Below are positions 1-6,983 of a DNA stretch of 8,999 nt, in pieces. The notes beneath the pieces were generated by a model. That model searched no databases, was not told the origin of the DNA, and saw only the letters and a program-made list of their open reading frames with translations. Every line of letters begins with the position of its first letter. Positions within the stretch are counted from its first letter, which is position 1. The stretch lies in the NCBI GenBank assembly GCA_050696075.1, contig JBOGUF010000200.1:1-8999 (forward strand), written 5' to 3'. The position numbers and the translations under genes were made by a program. The stretch is from JBOGUF01 sp050696075. GTDB lineage: Bacteria > Chloroflexota > Chloroflexia > Thermomicrobiales > UBA6265.

Positions 1-126
1 TGTTTGCACACCGTCCTGCTGAGCGAAGGCGAAGCATCCCCGCGCGAAGCGCCGCGCCGGCCGATGACGACGCGGCTTCGCCGGGGGATGCTTCGCCCGC
101 CGGCTCAGCATGACGGCGTGCAAACA
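1..126. repeat. Long imperfect inverted repeat forming a large hairpin, 3' of def
   Basis: The left arm (1-41) starts TGTTTGCAC and ends GCGAAGCATCCCC. The right arm (83-126) is its reverse complement apart from a few substitutions and a 2-3 base length difference; it ends GTGCAAACA. The interior (42-82) also pairs: CGAAGCGCCGCG near 46-57 opposes CGCGGCTTCG at 71-80. The whole 126 bases can therefore fold into one long stem. It starts 24 bases beyond the def stop codon, so it could end or protect that transcript, but there is no U-tract on either strand. Arms containing a TGCTGAGCGAAG...GAAGCATC core are the kind of dispersed repeat I associate with Chloroflexota genomes; that is recollection, not a search. 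The left arm begins at the first base of the window, so the repeat may extend further. No coding sense is seen in it. Confidence 0.8.
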
Positions 127-149
127 GGGCCTAACGCCTAACGCCTCCG

Positions 150-680
150 TTACGCGCCGACCGGCAACGCCTCTACGTCGTTCTCGACTTCTTCGACCTT
201 GCGGAGCGATTCTATGTCTTCGACGCGGTCGAGGAAAAGGATGCCGTCAAGGTGGTCGATTTCATGCTGGAGGACCCGCGCCCGCCAACCAGTCGCCTTA
301 ATCCGAACGTGGCGGCTATCGAGGTCCATCGCCTTGACGGTGATCGTCTCGGCTCGGGGCACGTCGCCGACCCAGCCGGGGATGCTCAGGCATCCTTCCG
401 CCGCAACCACGTGACCGCTCGACTTGACGATCTCGGGGTTGAGCAATGTGGCGACGAAGTCCGCTTCGTCAGTCTCATCGTATTCACCGGGCACGCGGAC
501 AACAATGATCCGGCGCAAAACGCCGACCTGTGGTCCCGCCAACCCGACGCCGGGCGCCGCCTCCATCGTTTCATGCATATCCTTGGCGAGCCGGCGCAAG
601 CTATCGTCGGCATTGCGAATCTTCGTCGCCTTTTGCCGCAGCCGCGGGTCGCCTTCCATCACAATCGACAATAGCGCCAT
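150..680 (-). CDS. def: Peptide deformylase
   Basis: A 176-residue protein that removes the N-terminal formyl group from nascent bacterial polypeptides, a metal-dependent cytoplasmic reaction at the ribosome exit. All three family motifs are visible: motif 1 GVGLAGPQ (residues 44-51), motif 2 EGCLS (95-99, with the metal ligand Cys97) and motif 3 HEIDH (139-143, with metal ligands His139 and His143 and catalytic Glu140). Length matches the usual 165-190 residues. Motif 1 has Gly where the common form is GLAAPQ. The chosen start (ATG at 678-680) gives the normal N-terminus MALLSIVMEGDPRLR; the frame stays open to 803, but that extension would overlap the end of priA. GGAG lies about 10 bases upstream of the start. 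The 86-base gap to priA has a small palindrome (GGCTC/GAGCC, 738-749) without a U-tract, so co-transcription with priA is plausible. Identity is very secure. Confidence 0.95.
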   Translation of the reverse strand: MALLSIVMEGDPRLRQKATKIRNADDSLRRLAKDMHETMEAAPGVGLAGPQVGVLRRIIVVRVPGEYDETDEADFVATLLNPEIVKSSGHVVAAEGCLSIPGWVGDVPRAETITVKAMDLDSRHVRIKATGWRARVLQHEIDHLDGILFLDRVEDIESLRKVEEVENDVEALPVGA

Positions 681-766
681 CGCTCGCTCGCTCCAAGAGG
701 TCCGTTGGGTTCGCCCCGGTGCGGAAGTATGCGGCAAGGCTCGTGAGCCCTCAACCGTGCACGCGG

Positions 767-3253
767 TCAGAGCAAGCTCTGGGGGTCGACGTCGACCCAC
801 CAACCGGGGCGGAACGGCAGCCCATCAAGGAGTTCGTCCATCCCGGCGGGTTCGGCCCGCAGGATGATTTGCCATTGGTGCTTGCCTCGGATGCGGCTGG
901 CAAACGCCGGCGTTGGCCCCAGCAGGTCGACCGCGATGCCGGCGCGACGTGCGTGCCGGGCGAGCTGTCGCGCCATCTCGTCCGACTCGGCAAGGCATTC
1001 CTCTTCGTCCGCATGGCGGAAGAGATAACGGACAAGCCGCGTGAAGGGCGGATAGCGGTGGACGCGTCGGAAGTCGATCTCTTCGGCAAAGAAGCCGTGG
1101 TAATCGTGCCGCGCCGCGGCTTGGATGGCGTAATGCTCCGGTGAATAGCTTTGGACGACAACCTCGCCGCCGGGCGCTTGCCGACCCGCGCGCCCGGCCA
1201 CCTGCGTCAAGAGTTGAAAGGTGCGCTCGCCCGACCGGAAGTCGGGGAGATGCAGCAGCGTGTCGGCGTGAATGACGCCGATCGCCGTGACGAGTGGCAG
1301 ATCGAGACCCTTGGCGATCATCTGGGTGCCAACGACCAGATCGACCTCGCGTCGCTCGATTCGCCGGAGCAGAGCTTCGTGTCCCCCCTGTTTACGGACC
1401 GAATCCTGATCCCAGCGCGCCACCCTTGCCTCGGGGAAGAGTTTGCGCGCTTCGCCTTCGACGCGCTGCGTACCCGCGCCAAAGTAGTTGAGCGGCCCGC
1501 CGCAATCCGGGCACGCCTGGATCGGGACCTGCCGATGATTGCAACGATGGCAAAGCAAGCACCCGCGGTCCTGATGGAAGACAAGTGGGATGTCGCAGAA
1601 GGGGCAGCGGACGACCCCGCCGCAAGATCGGCAGACGACGATCGTCGCCATCCCGCGCCGATTGAGCAAGAGCAGCGCCTGTTCCCCAGCCCGGAGGGTG
1701 CGCTCGAGTACCTGTTGCAACCGGTCGCTGAAGAGCGACCGGTTGCCCCGGTGCAACTCCAGGCGCATGTCGACGATCTCGACCGGCGGCAAATCGAGGG
1801 TATGCCCGTCGAGCATCAAGGCGCCACCGCGACGCGGGCCGACCCTGTTCGGCAAGGAGAGTAGGCGAATCGCGCCTGACTCGGCACGGTGGAACGTCTC
1901 GACGGACGGCGTCGCGCTGCCCAGTACGAGCACCGCGCGTTGTTGGGCCGCGATGTGCTCGGCCAGCGCACGGGCGTGGTAACGGGGTTCGCTCTCTTGC
2001 TTGTAGGCGCTTTCGTGCTCCTCGTCGAGAACGATCAAGCCAAGATCACGGACCGGCGCGAAGATCGCCGAGCGCGGGCCGACGACGACGCGGAAATCGC
2101 CCGCGGCGATCGCGCGCCAGTTCACATACCGCTCCGCATCGGACAGGCCCGAGTGCATGACCGCGACCTGACCGGGGAACCGCGCCGTAAACCGGCGCAC
2201 CACCTGCGCCGCCAGCGCGATCTCCGGCACGAGGATGATCGCGGAACGCTCGTGCCGCAGGCACCAGGCGACGGCGCGGAGGTAGACCTCCGTCTTGCCA
2301 CTGCCGGTGACCCCATGCAGTAGCATCGGGGTTGTCTCTCGCTGCCGGAGAGCACGTTCGACGTCGGACCAAATGCGGGCCTGGTCCGGTGTCAGCGAAG
2401 GCGACGGTGTTCCGCTCGGATCGCGCAACGGACGCACCGGCGGCCGTTCGCACTCTTCGATCCATCCCTTCCGCGCCAAGGCAGCAACAACGCCGTGGTC
2501 GGTGCCCGTCGCCTGGAAGACGTCGGTGAGGGGCACCAAGTCACCACCAGCCGGCGCAAGCCGGCGGCGACGAGCAAGGTAATCAACGACGGCGCGTTGG
2601 CGGGAGGCGCGCGGCTCGCCCTCTTCCTCTCGGAGCAAGCGAATATGGCGGGATTGTCGTTGCAACGGCACCCGATCAGTCACTTGGACGACTCGGGTGA
2701 GCAATCCGCGTTCTTCGAGCTTTGCCACCACCGAGGTCAAGCTGCGATCTAGGGCCTTCCGCGCCATTTCTAGCGGCAAGTCACCCCGCTCTGCCAAGAG
2801 CGCGGTCAATTGGCGCTGCGCTAGTGTCAGGTCAGGTGGGAGCTCGTCGTCCGTAACGGTGAGTCGTAGGTGTTCGACGGCGCGGTGAGTAACTCCTGGC
2901 GGAAAGAAGGGCGAAGCCGCCGCGAAGAGCGTTGCCGCGGCTTCCCGCGCGAGCCAGCGAATCGTCTCCATTTGATCCGCGCGTAGCCGGAACTCCGGCT
3001 CGACAAGCGCCCGCAACGGCTTGAGTGCGAACTCCACGGGCGCATGGTGGATCTGGACGACGACGCCGAGCGCAACCTGCTTGCGCAGCGGCGCCCAAAC
3101 CAGTTGCCCCGGCGCGACTCGGTCCTCCCACTCCGGTGGCACGGCATAGCTGAGCGTCGCCCGCCCACCAGGCGCAAACGCCCCATCCACCGCGACCTCG
3201 GCAATGGTCGGGCCAGGCTCTGCAGATGCGGCTGGTGCGCGCGGCGATTCCAT
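767..3253 (-). CDS. priA: Primosomal protein N' (replication restart helicase PriA)
   Basis: An 828-residue superfamily 2 DNA helicase that recognises abandoned forks and reloads the replisome. Positions here count from the GTG at 3271; subtract 6 for the ATG start. The N-terminal fork-binding region (about 22-95) includes the family-like RVAPGQLVWAPLRKQVALG. Walker A is GVTGSGKT (320-327), the DEEH box is 416-419, and GSATPS is 451-456. The zinc-binding insert has Cys pairs at 547/550, 556/559, 574/577 and 587/590, with one extra Cys571. Helicase motif V is around IAKGLDLP (652-659) and motif VI is QVAGRAGR (690-697). The C-terminal GPTPAFASRIRGKHQWQ is typical of the family. Length is slightly above the usual 730-820. 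The start is unsettled: GTG at 3271 or ATG at 3253; neither has a strong ribosome binding site, and I take the ATG. It begins 44 bases after the desulfhydrase stop, so it may be read from upstream. The priA-def order is common in bacteria. Confidence 0.95.
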   Translation of the reverse strand: MESPRAPAASAEPGPTIAEVAVDGAFAPGGRATLSYAVPPEWEDRVAPGQLVWAPLRKQVALGVVVQIHHAPVEFALKPLRALVEPEFRLRADQMETIRWLAREAAATLFAAASPFFPPGVTHRAVEHLRLTVTDDELPPDLTLAQRQLTALLAERGDLPLEMARKALDRSLTSVVAKLEERGLLTRVVQVTDRVPLQRQSRHIRLLREEEGEPRASRQRAVVDYLARRRRLAPAGGDLVPLTDVFQATGTDHGVVAALARKGWIEECERPPVRPLRDPSGTPSPSLTPDQARIWSDVERALRQRETTPMLLHGVTGSGKTEVYLRAVAWCLRHERSAIILVPEIALAAQVVRRFTARFPGQVAVMHSGLSDAERYVNWRAIAAGDFRVVVGPRSAIFAPVRDLGLIVLDEEHESAYKQESEPRYHARALAEHIAAQQRAVLVLGSATPSVETFHRAESGAIRLLSLPNRVGPRRGGALMLDGHTLDLPPVEIVDMRLELHRGNRSLFSDRLQQVLERTLRAGEQALLLLNRRGMATIVVCRSCGGVVRCPFCDIPLVFHQDRGCLLCHRCNHRQVPIQACPDCGGPLNYFGAGTQRVEGEARKLFPEARVARWDQDSVRKQGGHEALLRRIERREVDLVVGTQMIAKGLDLPLVTAIGVIHADTLLHLPDFRSGERTFQLLTQVAGRAGRQAPGGEVVVQSYSPEHYAIQAAARHDYHGFFAEEIDFRRVHRYPPFTRLVRYLFRHADEEECLAESDEMARQLARHARRAGIAVDLLGPTPAFASRIRGKHQWQIILRAEPAGMDELLDGLPFRPGWWVDVDPQSLL

Positions 3254-3297
3254 CACCGGCTTAGAGTACACCCATGCGAACGTATAGAACAGATGTG

Positions 3298-4287
3298 TCA
3301 GCGAGTCAGAACGTCGACGTTGGCAAAGAGCGAGGGACCGCCGCCGGTGTGGAGGAAGATCACGGCGTCATCGGATGATAGGTCGCCGGTGCGGACGTGG
3401 GAGAGCAGACCGGCCATTGCTTTGCCGGTGTACACCGGATCGAGGAAGACGGCTTCGGTCCTGGCCAGGAGTTTGATCGCTTCGAGACCGTCCGGTGTCG
3501 GCACGCCGTAGCCCGGCCCGACGAAGCCATCGTCGATCCAGACGTCGCCTTCGTCGATCTCGACATCGAGGTCGATGAGTTCGGCGGTGCCGTTCGCCAG
3601 CGGTATGGCGTCCGCCCGCAGAGCCGCCGTGTTGCTCTCGACGGCGATGCCGAGGGGCTTGAACGGGGCGTGGAAAGTTCGCGCGCCGACGACCAGGCCG
3701 GCCTGCGTGCCCAGTGAGCCGGTTGGGAAGTAGAGGCGGCTCGGCGCATCTCCGAACGCCATCAGTTGGCCCATGATCTCCTGAACGCAGGCGACGTAGC
3801 CGAGCGCGCCAAGCGGCACGCTGCCGCCGGATGGGAAGCCGTACGGCCGCACACCGCGCTCGCGCAACTCGTCCCCGATCGAAGACATCGCCGAGCGCCG
3901 TTCCTCGCGGCTGTCCACAATCCGGACATCGGCGCCCATCAGCGTGTCGAGCAGCAAGTTCCCTTGCACTTCGCGTCCATGCCGCGCGTCGAGGATCAGC
4001 GTGCAGTTGAGCCTGGCGATGACCGCCGCGGCGGCGGTCATGCGGGCGTGGTTCGATTGGACGGCGCCCTCGGTGACGAGCGTGGTCGCACCTTCGGCCA
4101 GCGCCGCCGCGACGAGGTATTCGAGCTTCCTGGCCTTGTTCCCACCGAAGGCGAGCCCGGTCAGATCGTCGCGTTTGAGGTAGATGCGCGGCGCGGCGCC
4201 GCCGAGTTCGCGCTCCAGATTGAGCGCGCGGGTCAGCGGCGTTGGCGTCGTGGTCAGGGGGAAGCGGGGAAAGGTCGCCAGGCGCAT
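3298..4287 (-). CDS. D-cysteine desulfhydrase / ACC deaminase-family PLP enzyme (possible cysteate sulfo-lyase)
   Basis: A 329-residue fold-type II PLP enzyme. Family members remove a beta substituent and the amino group from D-cysteine (giving pyruvate, sulfide and ammonia), open the ring of ACC, or, in CuyA, split L-cysteate into pyruvate, ammonia and sulfite. The N-terminal KRDDLTGLAFGGNKARKLE (38-56) holds the PLP lysine, Lys51. QSNH (77-80) is the usual substrate/PLP loop. TGSLGTQAG (189-197) is the phosphate-binding loop, reading SLGTQ where SGGTQ is common. DPVYTGKAMAGL (283-294) and FLHTGGGPSLFA (311-322) are the characteristic C-terminal blocks. Length matches the family. The ATG at 4285-4287 gives the standard N-terminus, and its first base is the last base of the upstream stop (TAATG), so translation is probably coupled; no clear ribosome binding site is seen. 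Family placement is firm, but the substrate cannot be read from the sequence. Confidence 0.88.
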   Translation of the reverse strand: MRLATFPRFPLTTTPTPLTRALNLERELGGAAPRIYLKRDDLTGLAFGGNKARKLEYLVAAALAEGATTLVTEGAVQSNHARMTAAAAVIARLNCTLILDARHGREVQGNLLLDTLMGADVRIVDSREERRSAMSSIGDELRERGVRPYGFPSGGSVPLGALGYVACVQEIMGQLMAFGDAPSRLYFPTGSLGTQAGLVVGARTFHAPFKPLGIAVESNTAALRADAIPLANGTAELIDLDVEIDEGDVWIDDGFVGPGYGVPTPDGLEAIKLLARTEAVFLDPVYTGKAMAGLLSHVRTGDLSSDDAVIFLHTGGGPSLFANVDVLTR

Positions 4288-4556
4288 TAGGTTCGATTGC
4301 CCGGTCGCGTCGGCGCTTCGGGGGAACGATAGCCGTCGGGCGTGAAGACGGCGTGGACGTAATCGGAGACATCCTGCCGCGCCTCCGTGCCGTCGATGAC
4401 CATGCATTCGAGCACGTCGACCAATTCGGGATAGAAGTCGCCGAGTTCTTGCACGATAGTGCGGTCGTTGCGGGCGGGCGTGGGATCGGTGACGAAGGCG
4501 AATGCCTCGTCGGTTAGTCGTTCAGTGTCGACGTGAACGCGAAAGAGTTGGGACAT
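4287..4556 (-). CDS. Small hypothetical protein upstream of the desulfhydrase gene
   Basis: An 89-residue acidic, apparently soluble protein that I do not recognise. It begins MSQLFRVHVDTERLTDEAF and has no signal peptide, membrane segment or metal-binding motif; the only cysteine is in VLECMVIDG. The start is chosen from AAAGGA 8 bases upstream of the ATG at 4554-4556; the frame stays open 33 bases further, but those residues (MLSEPDERIRA) lack such a site. Its TAA stop overlaps the ATG of the following PLP enzyme (TAATG), the arrangement of translationally coupled pairs. That overlap and the good ribosome binding site are the main grounds for calling it real. It is probably the first gene of the minus-strand unit and may be functionally tied to the PLP enzyme, but no function is proposed. 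Confidence 0.65.
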   Translation of the reverse strand: MSQLFRVHVDTERLTDEAFAFVTDPTPARNDRTIVQELGDFYPELVDVLECMVIDGTEARQDVSDYVHAVFTPDGYRSPEAPTRPGNRT

Positions 4557-4581
4557 CGCGCGTATCCTTTCGTCCGGTTCC

Positions 4582-4600
4582 GAGAGCACAAAGCGCTCTC
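4582..4600. promoter_or_regulatory. Short inverted repeat in the divergent intergenic region
   Basis: GAGAGC (4582-4587) and GCTCTC (4595-4600) are perfect 6-base arms around a 7-base centre. They lie between the small minus-strand gene and the divergent aminotransferase. On the minus strand, TACAAT (complement of 4607-4612) is a good -10 match just upstream, which would put the repeat near the transcription start of that gene; I see no matching -35. The repeat could be an operator or a leader hairpin. This is suggestive only. Confidence 0.3.
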
Positions 4601-4633
4601 AGTACGATTGTACGCGAGACATGGCGGTCCGTT

Positions 4634-4662
4634 TTGCCCTCACCTGGCGCCGGGCCTATACT
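4634..4662 (+). promoter_or_regulatory. Sigma70-type promoter of the class III aminotransferase
   Basis: TTGCCC (4634-4639) and TATACT (4657-4662) are separated by exactly 17 bases. That is 4 of 6 matches to the -35 consensus and 5 of 6 to the -10 consensus, at ideal spacing. Transcription would start near 4669, leaving a leader of about 45 bases that contains the GGAGGA ribosome binding site at 4702-4707, 7 bases before the ATG. It is the best promoter match I see in the window. Confidence 0.6.
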
Positions 4663-4714
4663 GCCGAGCAGGGAGAACGCGATCCACGTGCACCCCCGAT
4701 TGGAGGAATCCACA

Positions 4715-6094
4715 ATGGTTGAGGCCCCCACCAGGAACTCGATACATGCCGATTACGAGGAGCGGTTTGCCGGGTCGAAGGCGCTGGCCGGGCGCGCCCG
4801 CAACGTCATCGCCGGTGGGATTGTCCACGACGGCCGCTACATGCGCCCCTTTCCGCTCTACATCGACCGCGCCGACGGCGCCTATAAGTGGGACGTCGAC
4901 GGGCACAAGTTGATGGACTTCGGCATCGGCCATGGCTCGCTCATTCTCGGCCACAACGACCCCGACATCATCGAGGCCGTGCAAGAGGCACTCCTCGGCG
5001 GCACGCATTTCAGCGCCGGTCACGAGCGCGAGGTGCTGTGGGCGGAGCAGATTCAGAAGCTGATCCCCTCCGCCGAGCAGGTCCGATTCACCGCTTCCGG
5101 CACTGAATCAACGTTGCTTGCCTGTCGCATCGCCCGCGCTCACACCGACAAGCCGACGATGCTCAAGTTCGACGGGCATTTCCACGGGTGGAACGACTAC
5201 CTGCTCAAGGGCGAAAAACCGCCATTCGAGCATCCGACGAGTCCGGGCGTGCCGGACGCGGTGCTCGGCACCGTCTCGGTGGTTCCGGCGAACGACTTGG
5301 CGATGGTCGAGGAACGCCTCAGCCAAGAGGACGTGGCCGGCATCATCCTTGAGCCGAGCGGCGCGTCATGGACGTCGATCCCGCTCGAAGACCAGTTTTT
5401 GGCCGGGCTACGAGATCTGGCGACGAAGTATGGCGCGGTGCTGGTCTTCGACGAGGTGATCACGGGGTTTCGGTGGTCGCCGGGTGGCGCGCAGGCGCGA
5501 TTCGGCGTCATCCCCGACCTAACGACGATGGCCAAGATCGTCGCCGGTGGCATGCCGGGCGGGGCGGTCGGCGGCCAGACCGAGTTCATGCAGCACATGG
5601 CCTTCAAGGACGAACCAGGATGGAACGCTACCAAGAAGGTGTCACAGAACGGCACCTTCAACGCGAACCCGGTCACGGCCGCGGCCGGCCTGGCGTGCTT
5701 GCGGAAGTGCGCCGATCCAGCCGTGCAGGAGTACTGCGACTCATTGGCAACACGACTCCGAATCGGTCTCAACACCGCCTTCGAGCAGCATGCGGTCGCC
5801 GGCTGCGCCTGGGGCGACAGCTCGGTCTTCCACATCATCGTTGGTGAGCCGTGCGGCAATCGGACTGCCGGCGATCTCCGCAGGCCGGAAGGCATCGATC
5901 CCGAAACCCTGAAGGCCAGCCCGAAGGCGGGCCTGGCGCCGTCGGTCTACATGGGGATGCTGCTCGAAGGAATCGACCTCTTCGCGGGCGGCGGCATGCT
6001 GAGCACGGCCCACACCGAGGCCGACGTCGACGCGGCGATCGGCGCGTTCGAGCGGGTGTTGATGCGGCTGCGGGACGAAGGCGCGATCATGTAG
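4715..6094 (+). CDS. Class III aminotransferase, glutamate-1-semialdehyde aminomutase-like
   Basis: A 459-residue fold-type I PLP enzyme of the class III (omega/GSA-aminomutase) group, which moves amino groups between an amino donor and an oxo acid, aldehyde or semialdehyde. TASGTES (126-132) is the PLP phosphate loop, FDGHFHGWND (152-161) matches the FxGxYHG region, VFDEVITGFR (244-253) holds the cofactor-contacting Asp246, and AKIVAGGMPGGA (273-284) holds the PLP lysine, Lys274. NGTFNANPVTAAAG (312-325) is the other conserved block. It differs from biosynthetic HemL in wording and is somewhat longer, so a catabolic or specialised transaminase is more likely than tetrapyrrole synthesis; this is judgement, not proof. 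The start is fixed by GGAGGA 7 bases upstream; the frame is open back to 4502, but that region holds the promoter. It is transcribed alone, diverging from the small-gene/desulfhydrase unit and convergent with the methyltransferase. The substrate is unknown. Confidence 0.88.
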   Translation: MVEAPTRNSIHADYEERFAGSKALAGRARNVIAGGIVHDGRYMRPFPLYIDRADGAYKWDVDGHKLMDFGIGHGSLILGHNDPDIIEAVQEALLGGTHFSAGHEREVLWAEQIQKLIPSAEQVRFTASGTESTLLACRIARAHTDKPTMLKFDGHFHGWNDYLLKGEKPPFEHPTSPGVPDAVLGTVSVVPANDLAMVEERLSQEDVAGIILEPSGASWTSIPLEDQFLAGLRDLATKYGAVLVFDEVITGFRWSPGGAQARFGVIPDLTTMAKIVAGGMPGGAVGGQTEFMQHMAFKDEPGWNATKKVSQNGTFNANPVTAAAGLACLRKCADPAVQEYCDSLATRLRIGLNTAFEQHAVAGCAWGDSSVFHIIVGEPCGNRTAGDLRRPEGIDPETLKASPKAGLAPSVYMGMLLEGIDLFAGGGMLSTAHTEADVDAAIGAFERVLMRLRDEGAIM

Positions 6095-6122
6095 GGTCCA
6101 GGTTTTCCACCAGCGATGGACT

Positions 6123-6144
6123 GGCGGTAGATCGCTATCCCGCC
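6123..6144. terminator. Weak hairpin between convergent genes, possible bidirectional terminator
   Basis: GGCGGTAG (6123-6130) pairs with CTA-tc-CCGCC (6135-6144), giving an 8-base stem with a 2-base bulge and a 4-base loop. It starts 28 bases after the aminotransferase stop and includes the stop codon of the convergent methyltransferase. Neither strand has a proper U-tract after it, so the call rests on position and pairing only. Confidence 0.3.
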
Positions 6145-6866
6145 GGTTTCTGCCCGCCGAACACGGCCAACTCAAAGATCTTGAAATAGCAATCGACGTC
6201 GGCGAAACCGATCTCACGCAGCCAGGCGCATTGCAGCTCGACCGGCGCCAGGATGTTCGCCGCCTTGTCCGGTCGAAAGAAGTACTTGTCCGCGACCTCC
6301 TGCCGCGTCTTCGCCCCGCCGAGGCGTTGATGATGCGCGTCGAGCGAGTCGATGAAGAGGGTGTCGTTGATGCCGCCGACCCATGGAGTCGCGGGCAAGA
6401 CATGCTCGATGTTGACGAAAACGCCGCCCGGTGAAAGCAGACCATAGATCTCGCCGTAGAGCGTGCGTTTCCGATCGTCCGGAAGATGATGGATCGCGTA
6501 CCCGGAGACAACCGCGTCGAACGGCGCTTCGCCCATGACCTCCGCGGTCCATTCCTGCTGACCGACGTCGGCCAGTACGAGACGGTGTTGGTCCGAGCCG
6601 AACCGCGCGCGCGCGGCATCGAGCATCGACGCCGAGAAATCCACCAGCACAGCGCGGGCCTCAGGAAATCGGCTCAACACGGCCGCTGCCACGACGCCCG
6701 CCCCGCTCCCCACATCCAGAAACCGTCGGACTGGCTCGTCCCGGGCGGCCACCACCCGCAGCATGGCGTCAAGCTGCTCCGCGGCCAGCGGGATGCCTCC
6801 CCGAACCCCCTCCAAGTAGGTCCGCACCAACACATCGTCCTTCCAAACCTCGGCTCCCGGCTTCAT
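6135..6866 (-). CDS. Class I SAM-dependent methyltransferase
   Basis: A 243-residue Rossmann-fold methyltransferase, apparently soluble. The SAM-binding glycine loop is FLDVGSGAG (49-57), the acidic residue binding the ribose is Asp76 (LVDFS), motif II is FDAVVSGYAIHHL (116-128), and LLSPGGVFVNIEH (143-155) follows. The HHLPDDRKRTLYGEIYGLLSPGG region resembles small-molecule, CmoA-like and ubiquinone-type methyltransferases; the C-terminal part, where the substrate usually binds, is not diagnostic. AGGAGG lies about 10 bases upstream of the ATG at 6864-6866, which fixes the start. It diverges from the decarboxylase operon across about 117 bases and converges on the aminotransferase. Nothing in the sequence shows which molecule it methylates. 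Confidence 0.85.
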   Translation of the reverse strand: MKPGAEVWKDDVLVRTYLEGVRGGIPLAAEQLDAMLRVVAARDEPVRRFLDVGSGAGVVAAAVLSRFPEARAVLVDFSASMLDAARARFGSDQHRLVLADVGQQEWTAEVMGEAPFDAVVSGYAIHHLPDDRKRTLYGEIYGLLSPGGVFVNIEHVLPATPWVGGINDTLFIDSLDAHHQRLGGAKTRQEVADKYFFRPDKAANILAPVELQCAWLREIGFADVDCYFKIFELAVFGGQKPAG

Positions 6867-6906
6867 CCTTGCTCGCTCCTCCTGCCGTCGTTAACACCCG
6901 TACAGC

Positions 6907-6923
6907 CGCGGACATTCTCCGCG
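6907..6923. promoter_or_regulatory. Inverted repeat overlapping the decarboxylase -35 region, candidate operator
   Basis: CGCGGA (6907-6912) and TCCGCG (6918-6923) are perfect 6-base arms around CATTC. The repeat covers the proposed -35 element and part of the spacer, where a bound regulator would block RNA polymerase. It sits in the shared divergent region and could affect the methyltransferase too. GC-rich arms of this length can arise by chance. Confidence 0.35.
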
Positions 6924-6938
6924 AATCGGCGGTAGAAT
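6909..6938 (+). promoter_or_regulatory. Probable promoter of the decarboxylase operon
   Basis: TAGAAT (6933-6938) matches 5 of 6 bases of the -10 consensus. CGGACA (6909-6914) is a 4-of-6 match to the -35 at an 18-base spacing. Transcription would begin near 6945, which argues that the ATG at 6948 is too close to be used with a ribosome binding site, and favours the ATG at 6984. Confidence 0.4.
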
Positions 6939-6983
6939 GCGCCCCCCATGGCGGCTGTTGCCACACGGGATGAAGGACAGGCA

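Noticed and set aside
1151..1864. Long plus-strand open frame (237 codons) antisense to priA
   Set aside because: It lies entirely inside priA, has Arg/Asp/Pro-rich shadow composition and no family motif. High GC content makes such antisense frames common.
3368..4372. 334-codon minus-strand frame overlapping the desulfhydrase gene
   Set aside because: It is the same strand in another frame, extremely Arg-rich and without motifs, while the overlapping 3298-4287 frame has every family motif.
4715..6094. Calling the aminotransferase HemL (tetrapyrrole synthesis)
   Set aside because: The fold and several motifs are shared, but motif wording differs from HemL and no other heme gene is nearby, so a general class III call is safer.
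5741..6619. 292-codon minus-strand frame across the aminotransferase and methyltransferase genes
   Set aside because: It overlaps two well-supported genes, has no recognisable domain and has Arg/Ser-rich composition typical of a shadow frame.
6948..6983. Earlier ATG as start of the decarboxylase alpha subunit
   Set aside because: No ribosome binding site precedes it and the likely transcription start is only a few bases upstream, whereas ATG 6984 has AAGGA at good spacing.
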